A DNA stretch of 64,000 nt from Neomesorhizobium albiziae (GCF_900114255.1 NZ_FOSL01000001.1:310001-374000), one strand, 5' to 3'; numbered from the stretch's first letter, positions 9,436 through 19,399 are shown. Notes: generated from the letters alone by a model not told the origin. Numbers and translations: made by a program.

Positions 9436-9854
9436 TCGGCGACACGCTTCTCGTCAGCCTTCGACACATGCCACAGAACCACATGAGCGTGCGGTTCCTC
9501 GACGCCCGGGTGGCCGGCGTTGTAGTAGACGTCGACATGGTCGACATTGCCGCCGGGCGCTGCCAGGTCGTCGAAGCGCTTGTCCGGATTGAGGTCCTTG
9601 ATCGGCAGCATGTAGATGGTGCTGACCAGTGCGCCATCATGATCGTAAGCCAGGAAGGGTCCAGCGGGGAGGCTCGCCGGATCGACGAAAAGCTGTCCCA
9701 TTCCCGGCAGGAAATCGGGCAGCTTGACCAGACCACTGACTGCCTTGAACGCGCCGGCGGGCGGCGACTTTGCCACTTCGGCCGGAATCTCGTGGGCCAT
9801 GGCCGGCAGCGAAAGCGCAAGCAGGGCGGCCAGAACGGCGGAAACGCGTTTCAT
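9432..9854 (-). CDS. Predicted exported protein of unknown function
   Basis: A 140-residue protein with a clear Sec signal peptide (MKRVSAVLAALLALSLPAMA, probable cut after AMA). The mature part contains GMGQLFVDPASLPAGPFLAY, a strand-rich segment with STIYMLPIKDLNP, and a His-containing end (HVDVYYNAGHPGVEEPHAHV). It resembles small periplasmic proteins of uncharacterised families rather than an enzyme I can name. The ATG at 9854 is supported by a strong AGGAGG seven bases upstream. It is the first gene of an operon with a cupredoxin and an ECF sigma factor. The His residues leave metal binding possible, but that is inference. Confidence 0.72.
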   Translation of the reverse strand: MKRVSAVLAALLALSLPAMAHEIPAEVAKSPPAGAFKAVSGLVKLPDFLPGMGQLFVDPASLPAGPFLAYDHDGALVSTIYMLPIKDLNPDKRFDDLAAPGGNVDHVDVYYNAGHPGVEEPHAHVVLWHVSKADEKRVAE

Positions 9855-9992
9855 ATGGACCTCCTTTGATTCGGCGCCCCGCGCGTCGCGGCAGCGTCGA
9901 ACCATTGGATGGGCCATTGACGAAAAGGTTCCCGGAAAATGCGCGGTCGGCAAACCGTCGGGCTGCCGATTGAAACCTGCAGGAACAGCAGC

Positions 9993-10343
9993 CTAGACAG
10001 GTTTCGCTGGCTGGGGATCGTTCTCCAGGAGGATCGGCTTACCGTGCGGCGTCGCATGCGCGGCGCGCTGCCAGGCCTCGGCCAGCGCGTCGACATCTCC
10101 CGCCGGCGCAACACCCTTGGCCGCCAGCAACGCCTCCAGCGCCCGCAGCCAGCAGTCGTAATAGTCGCTGCCGTCTGCCGCGACATCCCCGCGCTTGACC
10201 TCGGCGGAGAGCATTTCCGCCCATTCGCTCCACGAAAACAGCCCGCGCTCATGCAGCGCCACCGTCATGGCGAAGGCTTCGGCCTGCCAGGGTTCGGAAA
10301 ACACCGGCTCGTCCATTCCGGGCAGCTGTCCGCCAACCCGCAT
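9993..10343 (-). CDS. Nitrile hydratase activator (accessory) protein
   Basis: A 116-residue protein of the nitrile hydratase activator/beta-like family. It reads MRVGGQLPGMDEPVFSEPWQ at the start, then AFAMTVALHERGLFSW and DYYDCWLRALEALLAAKGV, which resembles the N-terminal domain of the beta subunit. Such proteins deliver the metal and promote cysteine oxidation in the alpha subunit (known for Co-type enzymes). It starts 4 bp after the beta stop, so it is the last gene of the alpha-beta-activator operon. The family length (about 110-150 residues) fits. Confidence 0.85.
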   Translation of the reverse strand: MRVGGQLPGMDEPVFSEPWQAEAFAMTVALHERGLFSWSEWAEMLSAEVKRGDVAADGSDYYDCWLRALEALLAAKGVAPAGDVDALAEAWQRAAHATPHGKPILLENDPQPAKPV

Positions 10344-10347
10344 CGGA

Positions 10348-11007
10348 TCACGCCGGTTCAAGATAGCTCTCCCAGGCGTCGATCGAAACGGAGAGTGTCG
10401 GGTCGCTGTCCCTGCCCCAGATCTCCGACCCATCGAAGACGACCGTATAGACCCACTGCGGCGCCTCGCCCTTGCCATGCGCATTGCTGTCAGGGAAGAC
10501 AAAGCCTTCCCGCACCGCCTCGACGACGCCTTGCTTGCCGCGCGCATAGCGCGGCAGCCGCGTATGGTTGGTGGGATTGATGTTCCTGGTCCGCACCCGG
10601 TCGCCTGCCTTGTAGCGGGCCGGTGTCTCGACCGGGCGGGCGCACGGGCTGCCTTTGGCCAGCACGGTCGGCACGTTCTCCGCCCTCAACACCCGCTTCG
10701 GCGTTGCGGCCGGGTCGACTGCCCTGCCATTGGCCAGGTCGGCCGCGCTGACGAAGCCGTGCCGCTGCAACAGCACTTCCAGCGCCTTGATCCAGATCTC
10801 GTAATAGGTCGAGCTGTAATAGTCGGCCGGGCGCAGGCTTTCCCGGGCATGGCGGCTTTCGTCGATGTTCCAAGCGCCCATGGCGCCGGCGGCGATTGTC
10901 GTACCGAGCGCGCGCTTTTCCCATTCGGCATGGAACAGCAGCTCATTCTTTTCCGGCGCGACCGGCCCGAAACCCATCTGTCCGCCGAGATCCTGCGGTC
11001 CGTTCAT
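10348..11007 (-). CDS. nthB: Nitrile hydratase beta subunit
   Basis: A 219-residue beta subunit, the usual size. The N-terminus [16 protein letters not shown] and the C-terminal SH3-like barrel ([20 protein letters not shown], then [28 protein letters not shown]) are characteristic. With the alpha chain it hydrates nitriles to amides in the cytoplasm. Its ATG (11005-11007) overlaps the alpha stop as ATGA, suggesting coupled translation and fixed stoichiometry. The activator gene follows after 4 bp. No amidase gene lies next to it. Confidence 0.93.
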   Translation of the reverse strand: MNGPQDLGGQMGFGPVAPEKNELLFHAEWEKRALGTTIAAGAMGAWNIDESRHARESLRPADYYSSTYYEIWIKALEVLLQRHGFVSAADLANGRAVDPAATPKRVLRAENVPTVLAKGSPCARPVETPARYKAGDRVRTRNINPTNHTRLPRYARGKQGVVEAVREGFVFPDSNAHGKGEAPQWVYTVVFDGSEIWGRDSDPTLSVSIDAWESYLEPA

Positions 11008-11618
11008 GCCGCCTCCGGCTGCAAGGCAAGGCCGGTGCCGATCATGGAATCGCGCGTCACCAGGTCGGCGAGTTTTTCTTCGCTCCAGCCCTGCGTGCCT
11101 TCCGGCCTCTCCGGCACGACGAGGTAGCGCAGTTCGGCGGTGGAATCCCAGGCCCGGATTTTTGTGTCGGACGGCAGGCTTACGCCGAATTCTTCCAGCA
11201 CGGCGCGCGGATCGATCACAGCCCGTGAGCGATAGGGCGGCGACTTGTACCAGACCGGCGGCAGGCCGAGCACCGACCACGGATAGCATGAGCAAAGGGT
11301 GCACACGACAAGGTTGTGCGCGCCGTCGCCGTTGAACACAGCCTGCATGTGCTCGCCCTGCCGTCCAGTAAACCCGAGCGAGGCGATCGCCGCGGTCGCG
11401 TCGCGCTTCAGCCAGTCGGCGAAATCGGGATCGCTCCAGGCCTTGGCGACGACCCTGGCGCCGTTGCGCGGTCCGACTTTGGTTTCGTAGGTCTCGACGA
11501 TGGCGTCGATCGCGGCCGGGTCGATCAAACCCTTCTGGGTGAGGATCGTCTCCAGTGCCCGTACCCGCGCCGCCATCGGGTCGAGCTCGTTGTCGTGGTC
11601 GTGATGATCGTGGGACAT
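11004..11618 (-). CDS. nthA: Nitrile hydratase alpha subunit, cobalt type
   Basis: A 204-residue alpha subunit carrying the metal centre. The claw motif [10 protein letters not shown] gives Cys106, Cys109, Ser110 and Cys111; Thr at 107 and Tyr after the last Cys are the pattern of cobalt enzymes, while iron enzymes have CSLCSCT. The N-terminus is His/Asp-rich ([10 protein letters not shown]). The gene lies 64 bp behind the RND permease stop, so it may be read from the efflux promoter or from its own. It is the first gene of alpha-beta-activator. Substrate range cannot be read from sequence. Confidence 0.94.
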   Translation of the reverse strand: MSHDHHDHDNELDPMAARVRALETILTQKGLIDPAAIDAIVETYETKVGPRNGARVVAKAWSDPDFADWLKRDATAAIASLGFTGRQGEHMQAVFNGDGAHNLVVCTLCSCYPWSVLGLPPVWYKSPPYRSRAVIDPRAVLEEFGVSLPSDTKIRAWDSTAELRYLVVPERPEGTQGWSEEKLADLVTRDSMIGTGLALQPEAA

Positions 11619-11682
11619 GGCAGAAAACTAAGCCCGCTGCTCGCCACCGGCAAGCGCCTTGGCTTGGGCCAGACGCCCTCGC

Positions 11683-14600
11683 CTATTCGGCGGCGGCGCG
11701 CGGCTGCTTCTTCGGCTCGGACACCAACGGCTGCTCAGCCGCCTCGTCTTGTGGCGCCCCGGCCTCGCGTTTCGGCGCCAGGCTGAGCAGCCAGCCGGAA
11801 AAGCTTTCCATATAGAGATAGATGACCGGCGTGATGAACAGCGTCAGCGCCTGCGAAGCAACGAGGCCGCCAACCACCGCAACGCCCAGCGGTTGGCGCA
11901 GTTCAGCACTTGCGCCGGTGCCCAGCGCGATTGGAATGGTGCCCATAAGCGCCGCGAGCGTCGTCATCATGATCGGCCGGAAACGCATCAGGCAGGCCCG
12001 GTGGATCGATTCCAGCGCCGTCTTGCCTTCGCGCCTGAGTTCCAGCGCGACGTCGATCATCATGATGCCGTTCTTCTTGACGATGCCGATTAGCATCAGG
12101 ATGCCGATGATGGCGATGACGGACAGGTCCATGCCTGCCAGCCACAACGCTACCAGCGCGCCAACCACCGCCGATGGCAGGCCGGTGAGGATGGTCAGCG
12201 GATGCACGAAACTCTCGTAGAGTATGCCAAGCACGATATAGATCGTCAGGATGGCGCCGCCGATCAGCAGTCCCTGGTTGGCAAGTGAATCCTGAAAGGT
12301 CTTGGCCGTGCCGGCAAACGTCGTGGCGACCGTCTTCGGCATGCCTATACTTTCTTTCAGCGCATCGATCTCGCGCACGCTGTCGCCCAGCGCCACGCCT
12401 TTCGGCAGATTGTAGGAGATGGTGACCGCGGGAAGCTGGCCGAGTTGGTTGACCGTCAGCGGCCCGGCGGTGCGATCAACGCGCGCGAAGGCGCCGAGCG
12501 GCACCAGGCTGCCGCTCGCGGTTCGCACCCTGAGCGACAGCACGCGTTCGGGCGACCATTCGATCTTCGGATCGAGTTCCAGGATAACCTGGTAACTGTC
12601 GGCCGAACCGAAGATGGTCGAGATCTGCTCGGTGCCGAAGCCGGAATAGAGCGTCGAGCGCAATGTCTCGGCATCGATTCCGAGCATCGCAGCCTTGTCT
12701 CGGTCGACCACCAGCGTTGCCTGTAACGCGTTGTTGCTGAGATCGGTGGTGACGTCGACAAAGGTGCCGTGCACCGCGCTCATGGCATCGGCGAGCTTTT
12801 GCCCCCACACATCCGTGGTATCCGTATCCAGCGCCTGTACGATGAGCTGGTACTGGCTCTTGGAGGAACGCGCGCCGATTCTCAGGTTCTGCACCGGCAC
12901 CATGTAGGTGTTGATGCCCGGCACCTCTGCGAGTTGCCGCCGCAGATCGGACAGCACCGTTTCAAGCGGTGGACGCTCGCTTTTCGGTTTCAGCTCGACG
13001 AACAGGCGGCCGGCATTGAGTGCATTGGAGCCGCCACTACCGCCGGCGCCGACCGACGACGCGACATTCGCCACATAGGGGGATTTGGTGAAAACGTCCG
13101 CCACCTGCGCTTGCAGTTTGGTCATCGCATCGAAAGAAATGTCCTCACGCGCTTCGGTCGAAACGGAGAGCTGGCCGATATCCTCCTGCGGGAAGAACCC
13201 TTTCGGCGAATTCAGCAGCAGCCACACCGAGAGCGCCGAGCTGGCAAGGAAGACCAGCACAACCAGCAGCCGGTGTTTGAGGCAGAACACCAGCGCATGG
13301 TTGTAGCCGCGCAGGAAAACGCCGCCTTCGGTGGCCGTGTCCGACGCGTCGACCGGCGGCCACTGCCCGCGATGGGGCGCCGATAAGAGCCGCGAACACA
13401 GCATTGGCGTCAGCGTCAGCGAGACGAACATCGAGGCCAGGATCGCGACCGTCACCACCACCGCGACGTCGTTGAAGATGCGGCCGACCACGCCGCCCAT
13501 CAAAAGCACCGGGATGAAAACCGCCACCAGCGAAATCGAGATGGAAATGATGGTGAAGCCGATCTCGCGGGAGCCCTTCAGGGCCGCGTCGTAAGCCGAC
13601 AGGCCATCTTCCTCCATATGCCGGAAAATATTCTCCAGCATCACGATCGCATCGTCGACGACGAGACCGACCGCCAGCGTCAGCCCCATCAGCGAGATGT
13701 TGTCGACCGAAAAGCCGGCGAGATACATTACGCCAAGCGTGGCGATCAGCGAGATCGGCACCGCCACCGCCGGGATGACCGTTGCGGTGACGCGGCGCAG
13801 GAACAGGAAGATCACAAGCACAACCAGCACGATGGTCAGCGCCAGCGTGAATTCGACGTCGCTGACGGCAGCGCGGATCGAAGTCGAGCGGTCGTTGAGC
13901 AGCTTGATGGTCGCCGACGCGGGCAACTGGCTGTCGAAGGACGGCAGCATCGCCTTTACACGGTCGACCACCTCGACCGTGTTGGCGTCCGGCTGCCGCT
14001 GCACCGCAAGCAGGATGGCGCGCGCGCCATTGTACCAGCTCGCCGTGCGGGTTACTTCGACGGAGTCGATTACCCGCGTGACGTCGCCGAGCCGCACCGG
14101 GTGGCCGTCGCGGGTGGCGATGATGAGATCGGAGAAGGCCGCCGCATTGTCGAGCTGGGTGTCGGCCGTGATGGTGAGTTGCTGGCGGTCGTTCGACAGC
14201 GTGCCGAGCGGGGTGTTGCTGTTGGCATTGGCGACAGCGGTCTGCAACTGATCAATGGCAATGCCGCGCGCCGCAAGTGCCGTCGGGTCGATCTGGATGC
14301 GCACCGCGTATTTCTGGCTGCCGTAGATTGCCACCTGCGCGACGCCGTCTAGGGTCGACAGCGACGGCGAGATGACATTCTGGGCAAAGGCATCGAGGTC
14401 GGTAAGCGGCACCACCTCGCTGGTCAGCGCCATCAGAAGGATCGGCGCGTCGGCCGGATTGACCTTCCGGTAGCTGGGCGGGCTGGTCATTTCCGGCGGC
14501 AGGGTGCGCTGCGTTCGCGCGATCGCCGCCTGCACATCGGCCGCCGCAGCATCAATATCCCGGTTGAGCACGAACTGGATGGCGATCGAGGTAGAGCCGA

Positions 14601-14853
14601 GCGAATTGACCGTCGAGATGGAATCGATGCCGGCGATGGTGGCGAACTGCTTGATCAAGGGCGTCGCCACCGCCGTCGCCATCGTCTGCGGCGAGGCGCC
14701 GGGCAACTGGGCCGACACGTTGACCACGGGAAACTCGGCGCTCGGAAGTGCGGCGACGGGCAGGAACTTGTAGGCAAACAGGCCGCCCAGCACCAAAGCG
14801 AACGACATCAGCAACGTGGCGACCGGCCGGCGTATGCAGAACTCGGAAATCAT
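11683..14853 (-). CDS. RND efflux permease (AcrB/MdtBC-like)
   Basis: A 1056-residue hydrophobe/amphiphile efflux permease of the inner membrane, the usual RND length. It starts MISEFCIRRPVATLLMSFAL and shows the duplicated 12-helix plan with two large periplasmic domains. Proton-relay aspartates are in GLVVDDAIVMLENIFRHMEE of helix 4. The second half carries the repeated module GIVKKNGIMMIDVALELRRE. The ATG overlaps the adaptor stop as ATGA (14850-14853). It closest resembles the MdtB/MdtC branch. No TolC-type outer-membrane gene is nearby, so it must borrow one. Drug range unknown. Confidence 0.93.
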   Translation of the reverse strand: MISEFCIRRPVATLLMSFALVLGGLFAYKFLPVAALPSAEFPVVNVSAQLPGASPQTMATAVATPLIKQFATIAGIDSISTVNSLGSTSIAIQFVLNRDIDAAAADVQAAIARTQRTLPPEMTSPPSYRKVNPADAPILLMALTSEVVPLTDLDAFAQNVISPSLSTLDGVAQVAIYGSQKYAVRIQIDPTALAARGIAIDQLQTAVANANSNTPLGTLSNDRQQLTITADTQLDNAAAFSDLIIATRDGHPVRLGDVTRVIDSVEVTRTASWYNGARAILLAVQRQPDANTVEVVDRVKAMLPSFDSQLPASATIKLLNDRSTSIRAAVSDVEFTLALTIVLVVLVIFLFLRRVTATVIPAVAVPISLIATLGVMYLAGFSVDNISLMGLTLAVGLVVDDAIVMLENIFRHMEEDGLSAYDAALKGSREIGFTIISISISLVAVFIPVLLMGGVVGRIFNDVAVVVTVAILASMFVSLTLTPMLCSRLLSAPHRGQWPPVDASDTATEGGVFLRGYNHALVFCLKHRLLVVLVFLASSALSVWLLLNSPKGFFPQEDIGQLSVSTEAREDISFDAMTKLQAQVADVFTKSPYVANVASSVGAGGSGGSNALNAGRLFVELKPKSERPPLETVLSDLRRQLAEVPGINTYMVPVQNLRIGARSSKSQYQLIVQALDTDTTDVWGQKLADAMSAVHGTFVDVTTDLSNNALQATLVVDRDKAAMLGIDAETLRSTLYSGFGTEQISTIFGSADSYQVILELDPKIEWSPERVLSLRVRTASGSLVPLGAFARVDRTAGPLTVNQLGQLPAVTISYNLPKGVALGDSVREIDALKESIGMPKTVATTFAGTAKTFQDSLANQGLLIGGAILTIYIVLGILYESFVHPLTILTGLPSAVVGALVALWLAGMDLSVIAIIGILMLIGIVKKNGIMMIDVALELRREGKTALESIHRACLMRFRPIMMTTLAALMGTIPIALGTGASAELRQPLGVAVVGGLVASQALTLFITPVIYLYMESFSGWLLSLAPKREAGAPQDEAAEQPLVSEPKKQPRAAAE

Positions 14854-16112
14854 GGGCGTTTCCCAGCCGCAGCTTCGTCTTCGGCGACCTTTGCGGGAGC
14901 AGCTTTGCCGGTGTCGGCGGGGATGCCCGTGCCGCTTCCGGAAACCTCGCGCACATGCGCGCCTGCGGTCAGCCGCGTCTGTCCCTCTGTCACGACACGC
15001 TCGCCGCTTTTCAGGCCACTGACGATGGCGCTGTTCTCGCCCTCTGTCAGCGCTACGTGAACATCTCGCAATTCCACGGTTTGGTCCGGCTTGACGACAA
15101 AGACGAAGGGGCCTTTCTGGCCGGATTGTACGGCGACCGTCGGAACCGAAATCATCTGCGGCATCACCCCGGCATCCAGAACCACGTCGACGTACTGGCC
15201 CGACCACAAGGTCAGCTCTGGGTTCGGCACGCTCGCCCTGGCTGCGATGGTCCCCGAAGCCACGTCGACGCTGGAATCGACGAAATCGAGCGTACCCTTG
15301 CCGATCGGCTGCGGGTTACCGTCCTTGCGCAGCGTGACGTTGGCGGCCTGTGGCGATGCCAGCGCCTTCTGCAACAGCGCGAGATCGCTTTCCGGCAGGT
15401 TGAAGCTAACCCGAAGGGGATCAATCTGGGTAATGGTGACGAGCGCTGCCGCAGCGTCGTTGCCGGTGTTGTTCCCCACCAGATCGCCGACTGTCACGCT
15501 GACTGCGCCCAGTCGACCTGAGATCGGCGCCGTAATGGTCGCATAGCCGAGTTGCACCGTATCCGCATCGAGCGTGGCCTGGTCGGCCAGAAGGTTCGCT
15601 TGCGCTGCCTTCTGCGCGGCGAGCGCCTGGTCATAGGCCTGCTGCGTGCCGGCTTTGGACGTAACTAGGTCCTTAGCGCGCTGCAGATCGGCATCCAGGC
15701 TCACCAGTTGGGCCTGGTCCTTGGCGATCGTTGCCTTGTCCCGCTCCACGGCCGCCTTGAGCGCGCGGTCGTCGAGGGAAAGCAAAAGGTCGCCTGCCTT
15801 GACCATCTGCCCGTCCTTGACGGCAATCGACACCACTTCGCTGGAAATACGCGCGCTGACATCGACCACTGCGGGCGAAGAAACGAAGCCGATGGCGTAG
15901 CGCCGGATCGGAAAATCGGCGGTCGAGGCGCTCGCCGCAACCACCGAAACGGCAGGCCTCTCACCGCCCGCAGGCGCCGTCTTGGCCTGGCGCTCAGCTT
16001 GCGCGGAAAACAGCATCTGCCGCATCTTTCCGGAAGCGACGGGCGAAAGATAGAGGCCGGCGCCGGCAAGGCAGGCTACCGCAAGGACAGAAAACAAAAG
16101 CGCTCTGCGCAT
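14850..16112 (-). CDS. RND efflux periplasmic adaptor (membrane fusion protein)
   Basis: A 420-residue adaptor that links an RND permease to an outer-membrane channel. After a short N-terminal membrane anchor (RRALLFSVLAVACLAGAGLY) come a biotinyl-lipoyl half (VSIAVKDGQMVKAGDLLLSL), a coiled-coil hairpin (residues about 120-190, ERDKATIAKDQAQLVSLDAD, then QAQLANLLA-like heptads) and the second lipoyl half and beta-barrel (TITAPISGRLGAVSVTVGDL). The ATG at 16112 has GGAGAGG upstream; an ATG at 16160 is possible. It is translationally coupled to the permease by ATGA. Confidence 0.92.
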   Translation of the reverse strand: MRRALLFSVLAVACLAGAGLYLSPVASGKMRQMLFSAQAERQAKTAPAGGERPAVSVVAASASTADFPIRRYAIGFVSSPAVVDVSARISSEVVSIAVKDGQMVKAGDLLLSLDDRALKAAVERDKATIAKDQAQLVSLDADLQRAKDLVTSKAGTQQAYDQALAAQKAAQANLLADQATLDADTVQLGYATITAPISGRLGAVSVTVGDLVGNNTGNDAAAALVTITQIDPLRVSFNLPESDLALLQKALASPQAANVTLRKDGNPQPIGKGTLDFVDSSVDVASGTIAARASVPNPELTLWSGQYVDVVLDAGVMPQMISVPTVAVQSGQKGPFVFVVKPDQTVELRDVHVALTEGENSAIVSGLKSGERVVTEGQTRLTAGAHVREVSGSGTGIPADTGKAAPAKVAEDEAAAGKRP

Positions 16113-16253
16113 CGCCGATTGACCTCTCCGCTTGGGATCGGTGGTCGTATTCCGTCGCATCCCGCCGATGCGCCGGTTGATAGATAATGTCAACCGGCGG
16201 CGAAATAGGGCCGCAAACAATACATTAAGAAGATTTAATCCGCAGCGCGGCGG

Positions 16254-16850
16254 CTATTTGAGCATCGGCCAGAGTGTCGCCGCGAGCAGCACGCCCATCG
16301 CGATGTTGAACCATTTCAGCCGCACCGGATCGGCCAGGAAGCCGCGAAGCGCCATGCCGAAGCCGGCCCAGGTGGACACACTAGGCACGTTGACCACGGC
16401 AAAGGCGAAGGAGATCAGCAACACAGAAAAGAACGGCCGCTCGGGATTGGTGTAGAGTGACATCGCGCCTACCGCCATCGCCCAGGCCTTCGGATTGACC
16501 CATTGGAACGACGCCGCCTCGAAAAAGGTCATTGGCCGCGCCTTCGTCTCGCCGTTCTTGCCGAGCGTCCGCGACATCGCGATTTTCCAGGCGAGGTAGA
16601 GCAGATAGGTCCCACCCGCGATCTTCAGCCCCAGCTCCAACGCCGGAAATGCCTTCAACAATGCACCCAGCCCGAAGCCCACGCCGAGGAGCAGCGTCAG
16701 AAAACCGCTGCCAATGCCAAGCATATGCGGGATGGTGCGCACAAAGCCGAAATTGACGCCCGAGGCCAGAAGCATGAAGTTGTTCGGCCCCGGCGTGATC
16801 GACGTCACGAAAGCATACACAAGCAAAGCGAAAAAAAGTTCAGCCGACAT
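16254..16850 (-). CDS. LysE family amino-acid exporter
   Basis: A 198-residue inner-membrane translocator of the LysE/RhtB family with six predicted helices. The helix 1 signature FVTSITPGPNNFMLLASGVN matches the family, and FQWVNPKAWAMAVGA is the conserved second-half motif. It probably exports an amino acid or related metabolite; the substrate cannot be assigned. Upstream (16851-16913) are two dyads, GTCA/TGAC around 16880-16893 and TGACA-GG-TGTCA at 16902-16913, which could be regulator sites. The ilvH gene follows the upstream intergenic stretch on the same strand. Confidence 0.88.
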   Translation of the reverse strand: MSAELFFALLVYAFVTSITPGPNNFMLLASGVNFGFVRTIPHMLGIGSGFLTLLLGVGFGLGALLKAFPALELGLKIAGGTYLLYLAWKIAMSRTLGKNGETKARPMTFFEAASFQWVNPKAWAMAVGAMSLYTNPERPFFSVLLISFAFAVVNVPSVSTWAGFGMALRGFLADPVRLKWFNIAMGVLLAATLWPMLK

Positions 16851-16962
16851 CGCAGGACGTTTCCACTCGGTATTTTATGTCAGCAATATTGACCTAAATC
16901 GTGACAGGTGTCATCCGGATCATTGTTGCCGTGACAATCCGGCAGGCAGCCAGTCGGCCGGC

Positions 16963-17535
16963 CTACATCCCCTGCGGGCCGCGGTTCATCGCCGCCACGC
17001 CGGTGCGGCACACTTCCGCCAATCCGAGCGGCTTCATGATCGAGATGAACTGCTCGATCTTCGACACCTTGCCGGTAATCTCGAAGATGAAATGTTCGGT
17101 GTTGGCGTCTATGACATTGGCGCGGAACGCCTCGGCGAGCCGAAGCGCCTCGACGCGGGCGTCGCCGGTGCCGGTCACCTTGACCAGCGCCAGTTCGCGC
17201 TCCAACGGCCTGTCCTGCCCGAGTTCGCCGGCGCGCACCGAAAGATCGACGACCCGGTGCACCGGCACGATGCGTTCGAGCTGGTGCTTGATCTGCTCCA
17301 GCACATGCGGCGTGCCGCGCGTCACGATGGTTATGCGCGACAGGTGCTTTTCATGCTCGGTCTCCGAAACCGTCAGGCTCTCGATGTTGTAGCCGCGGCC
17401 GGAGAACAGGCCGATGACGCGGGCAAGCACGCCCGGCTCGTTGTCGACCAGCACCGACAGAGTATGGATTTCCGGCAGCGCCGTTTCCTTGGCGATGAAG
17501 TAGGCGGAGCCGGTCGGTTGAAGGTGGGCGCTCAT
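16963..17535 (-). CDS. ilvH: Acetolactate synthase small (regulatory) subunit
   Basis: A 190-residue regulatory subunit of acetohydroxyacid synthase, which makes 2-acetolactate and 2-aceto-2-hydroxybutyrate for valine, leucine and isoleucine. The N-terminal ACT domain reads TLSVLVDNEPGVLARVIGLF, then SGRGYNIESLTV, the valine-sensing fold; the C-terminal domain ends near VCRTGVAAMNRGPQGM. It lies 76 bp downstream of ilvI on the same strand, so both are expected on the transcript that starts upstream of the leader peptide at 19517-19570. Confidence 0.95.
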   Translation of the reverse strand: MSAHLQPTGSAYFIAKETALPEIHTLSVLVDNEPGVLARVIGLFSGRGYNIESLTVSETEHEKHLSRITIVTRGTPHVLEQIKHQLERIVPVHRVVDLSVRAGELGQDRPLERELALVKVTGTGDARVEALRLAEAFRANVIDANTEHFIFEITGKVSKIEQFISIMKPLGLAEVCRTGVAAMNRGPQGM

Positions 17536-17611
17536 TGTCTGATTCTCGATCTTAAAACACAGTTATAACTATCTGATACAATGAGGCTTCCACCTCGATC
17601 CGGAATCTCAG

Positions 17612-19399
17612 TTAGACCAGTTCCCGGCCCTTGGCGTCGATGGCGTTGGCGACAGCCTCGTCGGTCGCTTCGTCCGGCAACAGCATTTCGTTGTGCGCCT
17701 TGCCAGACGGGATCATCGGGAAGCAATTGGCCAGATTGGCGACACGGCAGTCGAACAGCACCGGCTTCTTCACCGAAATCATTTCGGCGATGGCGTCGTC
17801 AAGGTCGCCGGGCTTCTCGCAGCGTATGCCGTGGCCGCCATAGGCTTCGGCGAGCTTGACGAAATCCGGCATCGCCTCGGTATAGGAATGCGACAGCCGA
17901 TTGCCGTGCAGCAGTTGCTGCCACTGCCGCACCATGCCCATGTACTGGTTGTTGAGGATGAAGATCTTTATCGGCGCACCGTATTGAACAGCCGTCGACA
18001 TCTCCTGCATCGTCATCTGCACCGATGCGTCGCCGGCAATGTCGATGACCAGCGCATCGGGATGCGCGATCTGCACGCCAAGTGCGGCCGGCAGGCCGTA
18101 GCCCATGGTGCCGAGCCCGCCGGAGGTCATCCAGCGGTTCGGCTTTTCGAAGCCGAAATGCTGCGCCGCCCACATCTGGTGCTGGCCGACTTCCGTCGTG
18201 ATGTAGGTATCGTGGCCCTTCGATGCCTCGTAGAGCCGCTGAATGGCGAACTGCGGCATGATCACGTCGGCATTGTTCTTGTAGGCGAGCGAGTCGCGTG
18301 CACGCCATTTGGCGATCTGCTCCCACCAGGGATAGAGCGCCTTCTTGTCGGCCTTCGCGGTCGCCCGCCACAGCCGCACCATGTCTTCGAGCACATGCCC
18401 GACATCGCCAAGGATCGGCACATCCACGCGCACGTTCTTGTTGATCGACGAGGGGTCGATGTCGATGTGGATCTTCTTCGAGTTCGGCGAAAACGCATTC
18501 AGCCGCCCGGTGATGCGGTCGTCGAAACGCGCGCCGATGCAGACCATCACGTCGCAGTCGTGCATGGCCATGTTGGCTTCGTAGGTGCCGTGCATGCCGA
18601 GCATGCCGACCCAGTTCTTGCCGCCCGCCGGATAGGCCCCGAGCCCCATCAGGGTCGAGGTGATCGGAAAGCCGGTCAGGTCGACCAGTTCGCGCAGCAG
18701 ATGGCTGGCCTCGGCGCCGGAATTGATGACGCCGCCGCCGGAATAGATGATCGGCCGCTTCGCTTCCGCCATCAGCGCAACCGCCGCCTTGATCTTGTCG
18801 AGATCGCCCTGGACTTTTGGCTGGTAGCTGGTGCGCGGCGCTGTCTGCGGCGGCGTGTAGATGCCCTTGGCGAACTGCACGTCCTTCGGGATGTCGACCA
18901 CGACCGGGCCCGGCCGGCCCGTCGTCGCAACATGGAAGGCTTCGTGTATGATCGCCGCCAGTTCGTTGACGTCTTTCACCAGCCAGTTGTGCTTGGTACA
19001 GGGCCTGGTGATGCCAACCGTATCGCATTCCTGGAAGGCATCGGAGCCGATCAGCGGTGTCGGCACCTGGCCGGTGATGCAGACCAGCGGGATCGAATCC
19101 ATCAGCGCGTCCTGCAGCGGTGTCACCGCGTTGGTGGCGCCCGGACCGGAAGTCACCAGCATGACGCCTGCCTTGCCGGTCGAGCGGGCATAGCCTTCCG
19201 CCGCGTGGCCAGCGCCCTGCTCGTGGCGCACGAGGATGTGCTCGACGTCGTCCTGCTGGAACAGTTCGTCGTAGATCGGCAGGACCGCGCCGCCGGGGTA
19301 GCCGAAGAGATGCTTGACGCCATTGTCCTTCAGCGCCTGCACCACCATTTCGGCGCCCGTCATTTCGCGCCGTCCGGTCTCTTCCTGTCGGTTGGTCAT
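17612..19399 (-). CDS. ilvI: Acetolactate synthase large (catalytic) subunit, biosynthetic
   Basis: A 595-residue thiamine-diphosphate enzyme catalysing the first common step of branched-chain amino acid synthesis. The N-terminal PYR domain carries the catalytic Glu in VRHEQGAGHAAEGYARSTGK and GVMLVTSGPGATNAVTPLQD. The C-terminal PP domain has the TPP/Mg motif IAGDASVQMTMQEMSTAVQY ending in FILNNQYMGMVRQWQ. The chosen ATG gives MTNRQEETGRREMTGAEM; the second Met (19363) is an alternative. Upstream lies an attenuator with a leader peptide. ilvH follows. Symbol ilvI is used; ilvB is the alternate name in rhizobia. Confidence 0.95.
   Translation of the reverse strand: MTNRQEETGRREMTGAEMVVQALKDNGVKHLFGYPGGAVLPIYDELFQQDDVEHILVRHEQGAGHAAEGYARSTGKAGVMLVTSGPGATNAVTPLQDALMDSIPLVCITGQVPTPLIGSDAFQECDTVGITRPCTKHNWLVKDVNELAAIIHEAFHVATTGRPGPVVVDIPKDVQFAKGIYTPPQTAPRTSYQPKVQGDLDKIKAAVALMAEAKRPIIYSGGGVINSGAEASHLLRELVDLTGFPITSTLMGLGAYPAGGKNWVGMLGMHGTYEANMAMHDCDVMVCIGARFDDRITGRLNAFSPNSKKIHIDIDPSSINKNVRVDVPILGDVGHVLEDMVRLWRATAKADKKALYPWWEQIAKWRARDSLAYKNNADVIMPQFAIQRLYEASKGHDTYITTEVGQHQMWAAQHFGFEKPNRWMTSGGLGTMGYGLPAALGVQIAHPDALVIDIAGDASVQMTMQEMSTAVQYGAPIKIFILNNQYMGMVRQWQQLLHGNRLSHSYTEAMPDFVKLAEAYGGHGIRCEKPGDLDDAIAEMISVKKPVLFDCRVANLANCFPMIPSGKAHNEMLLPDEATDEAVANAIDAKGRELV

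Noticed and set aside
9993-11618. Nitrile hydratase as part of a nitrile-degradation island
   Set aside because: No amidase, cobalt transporter or regulator is adjacent; the three-gene set is typical by itself.
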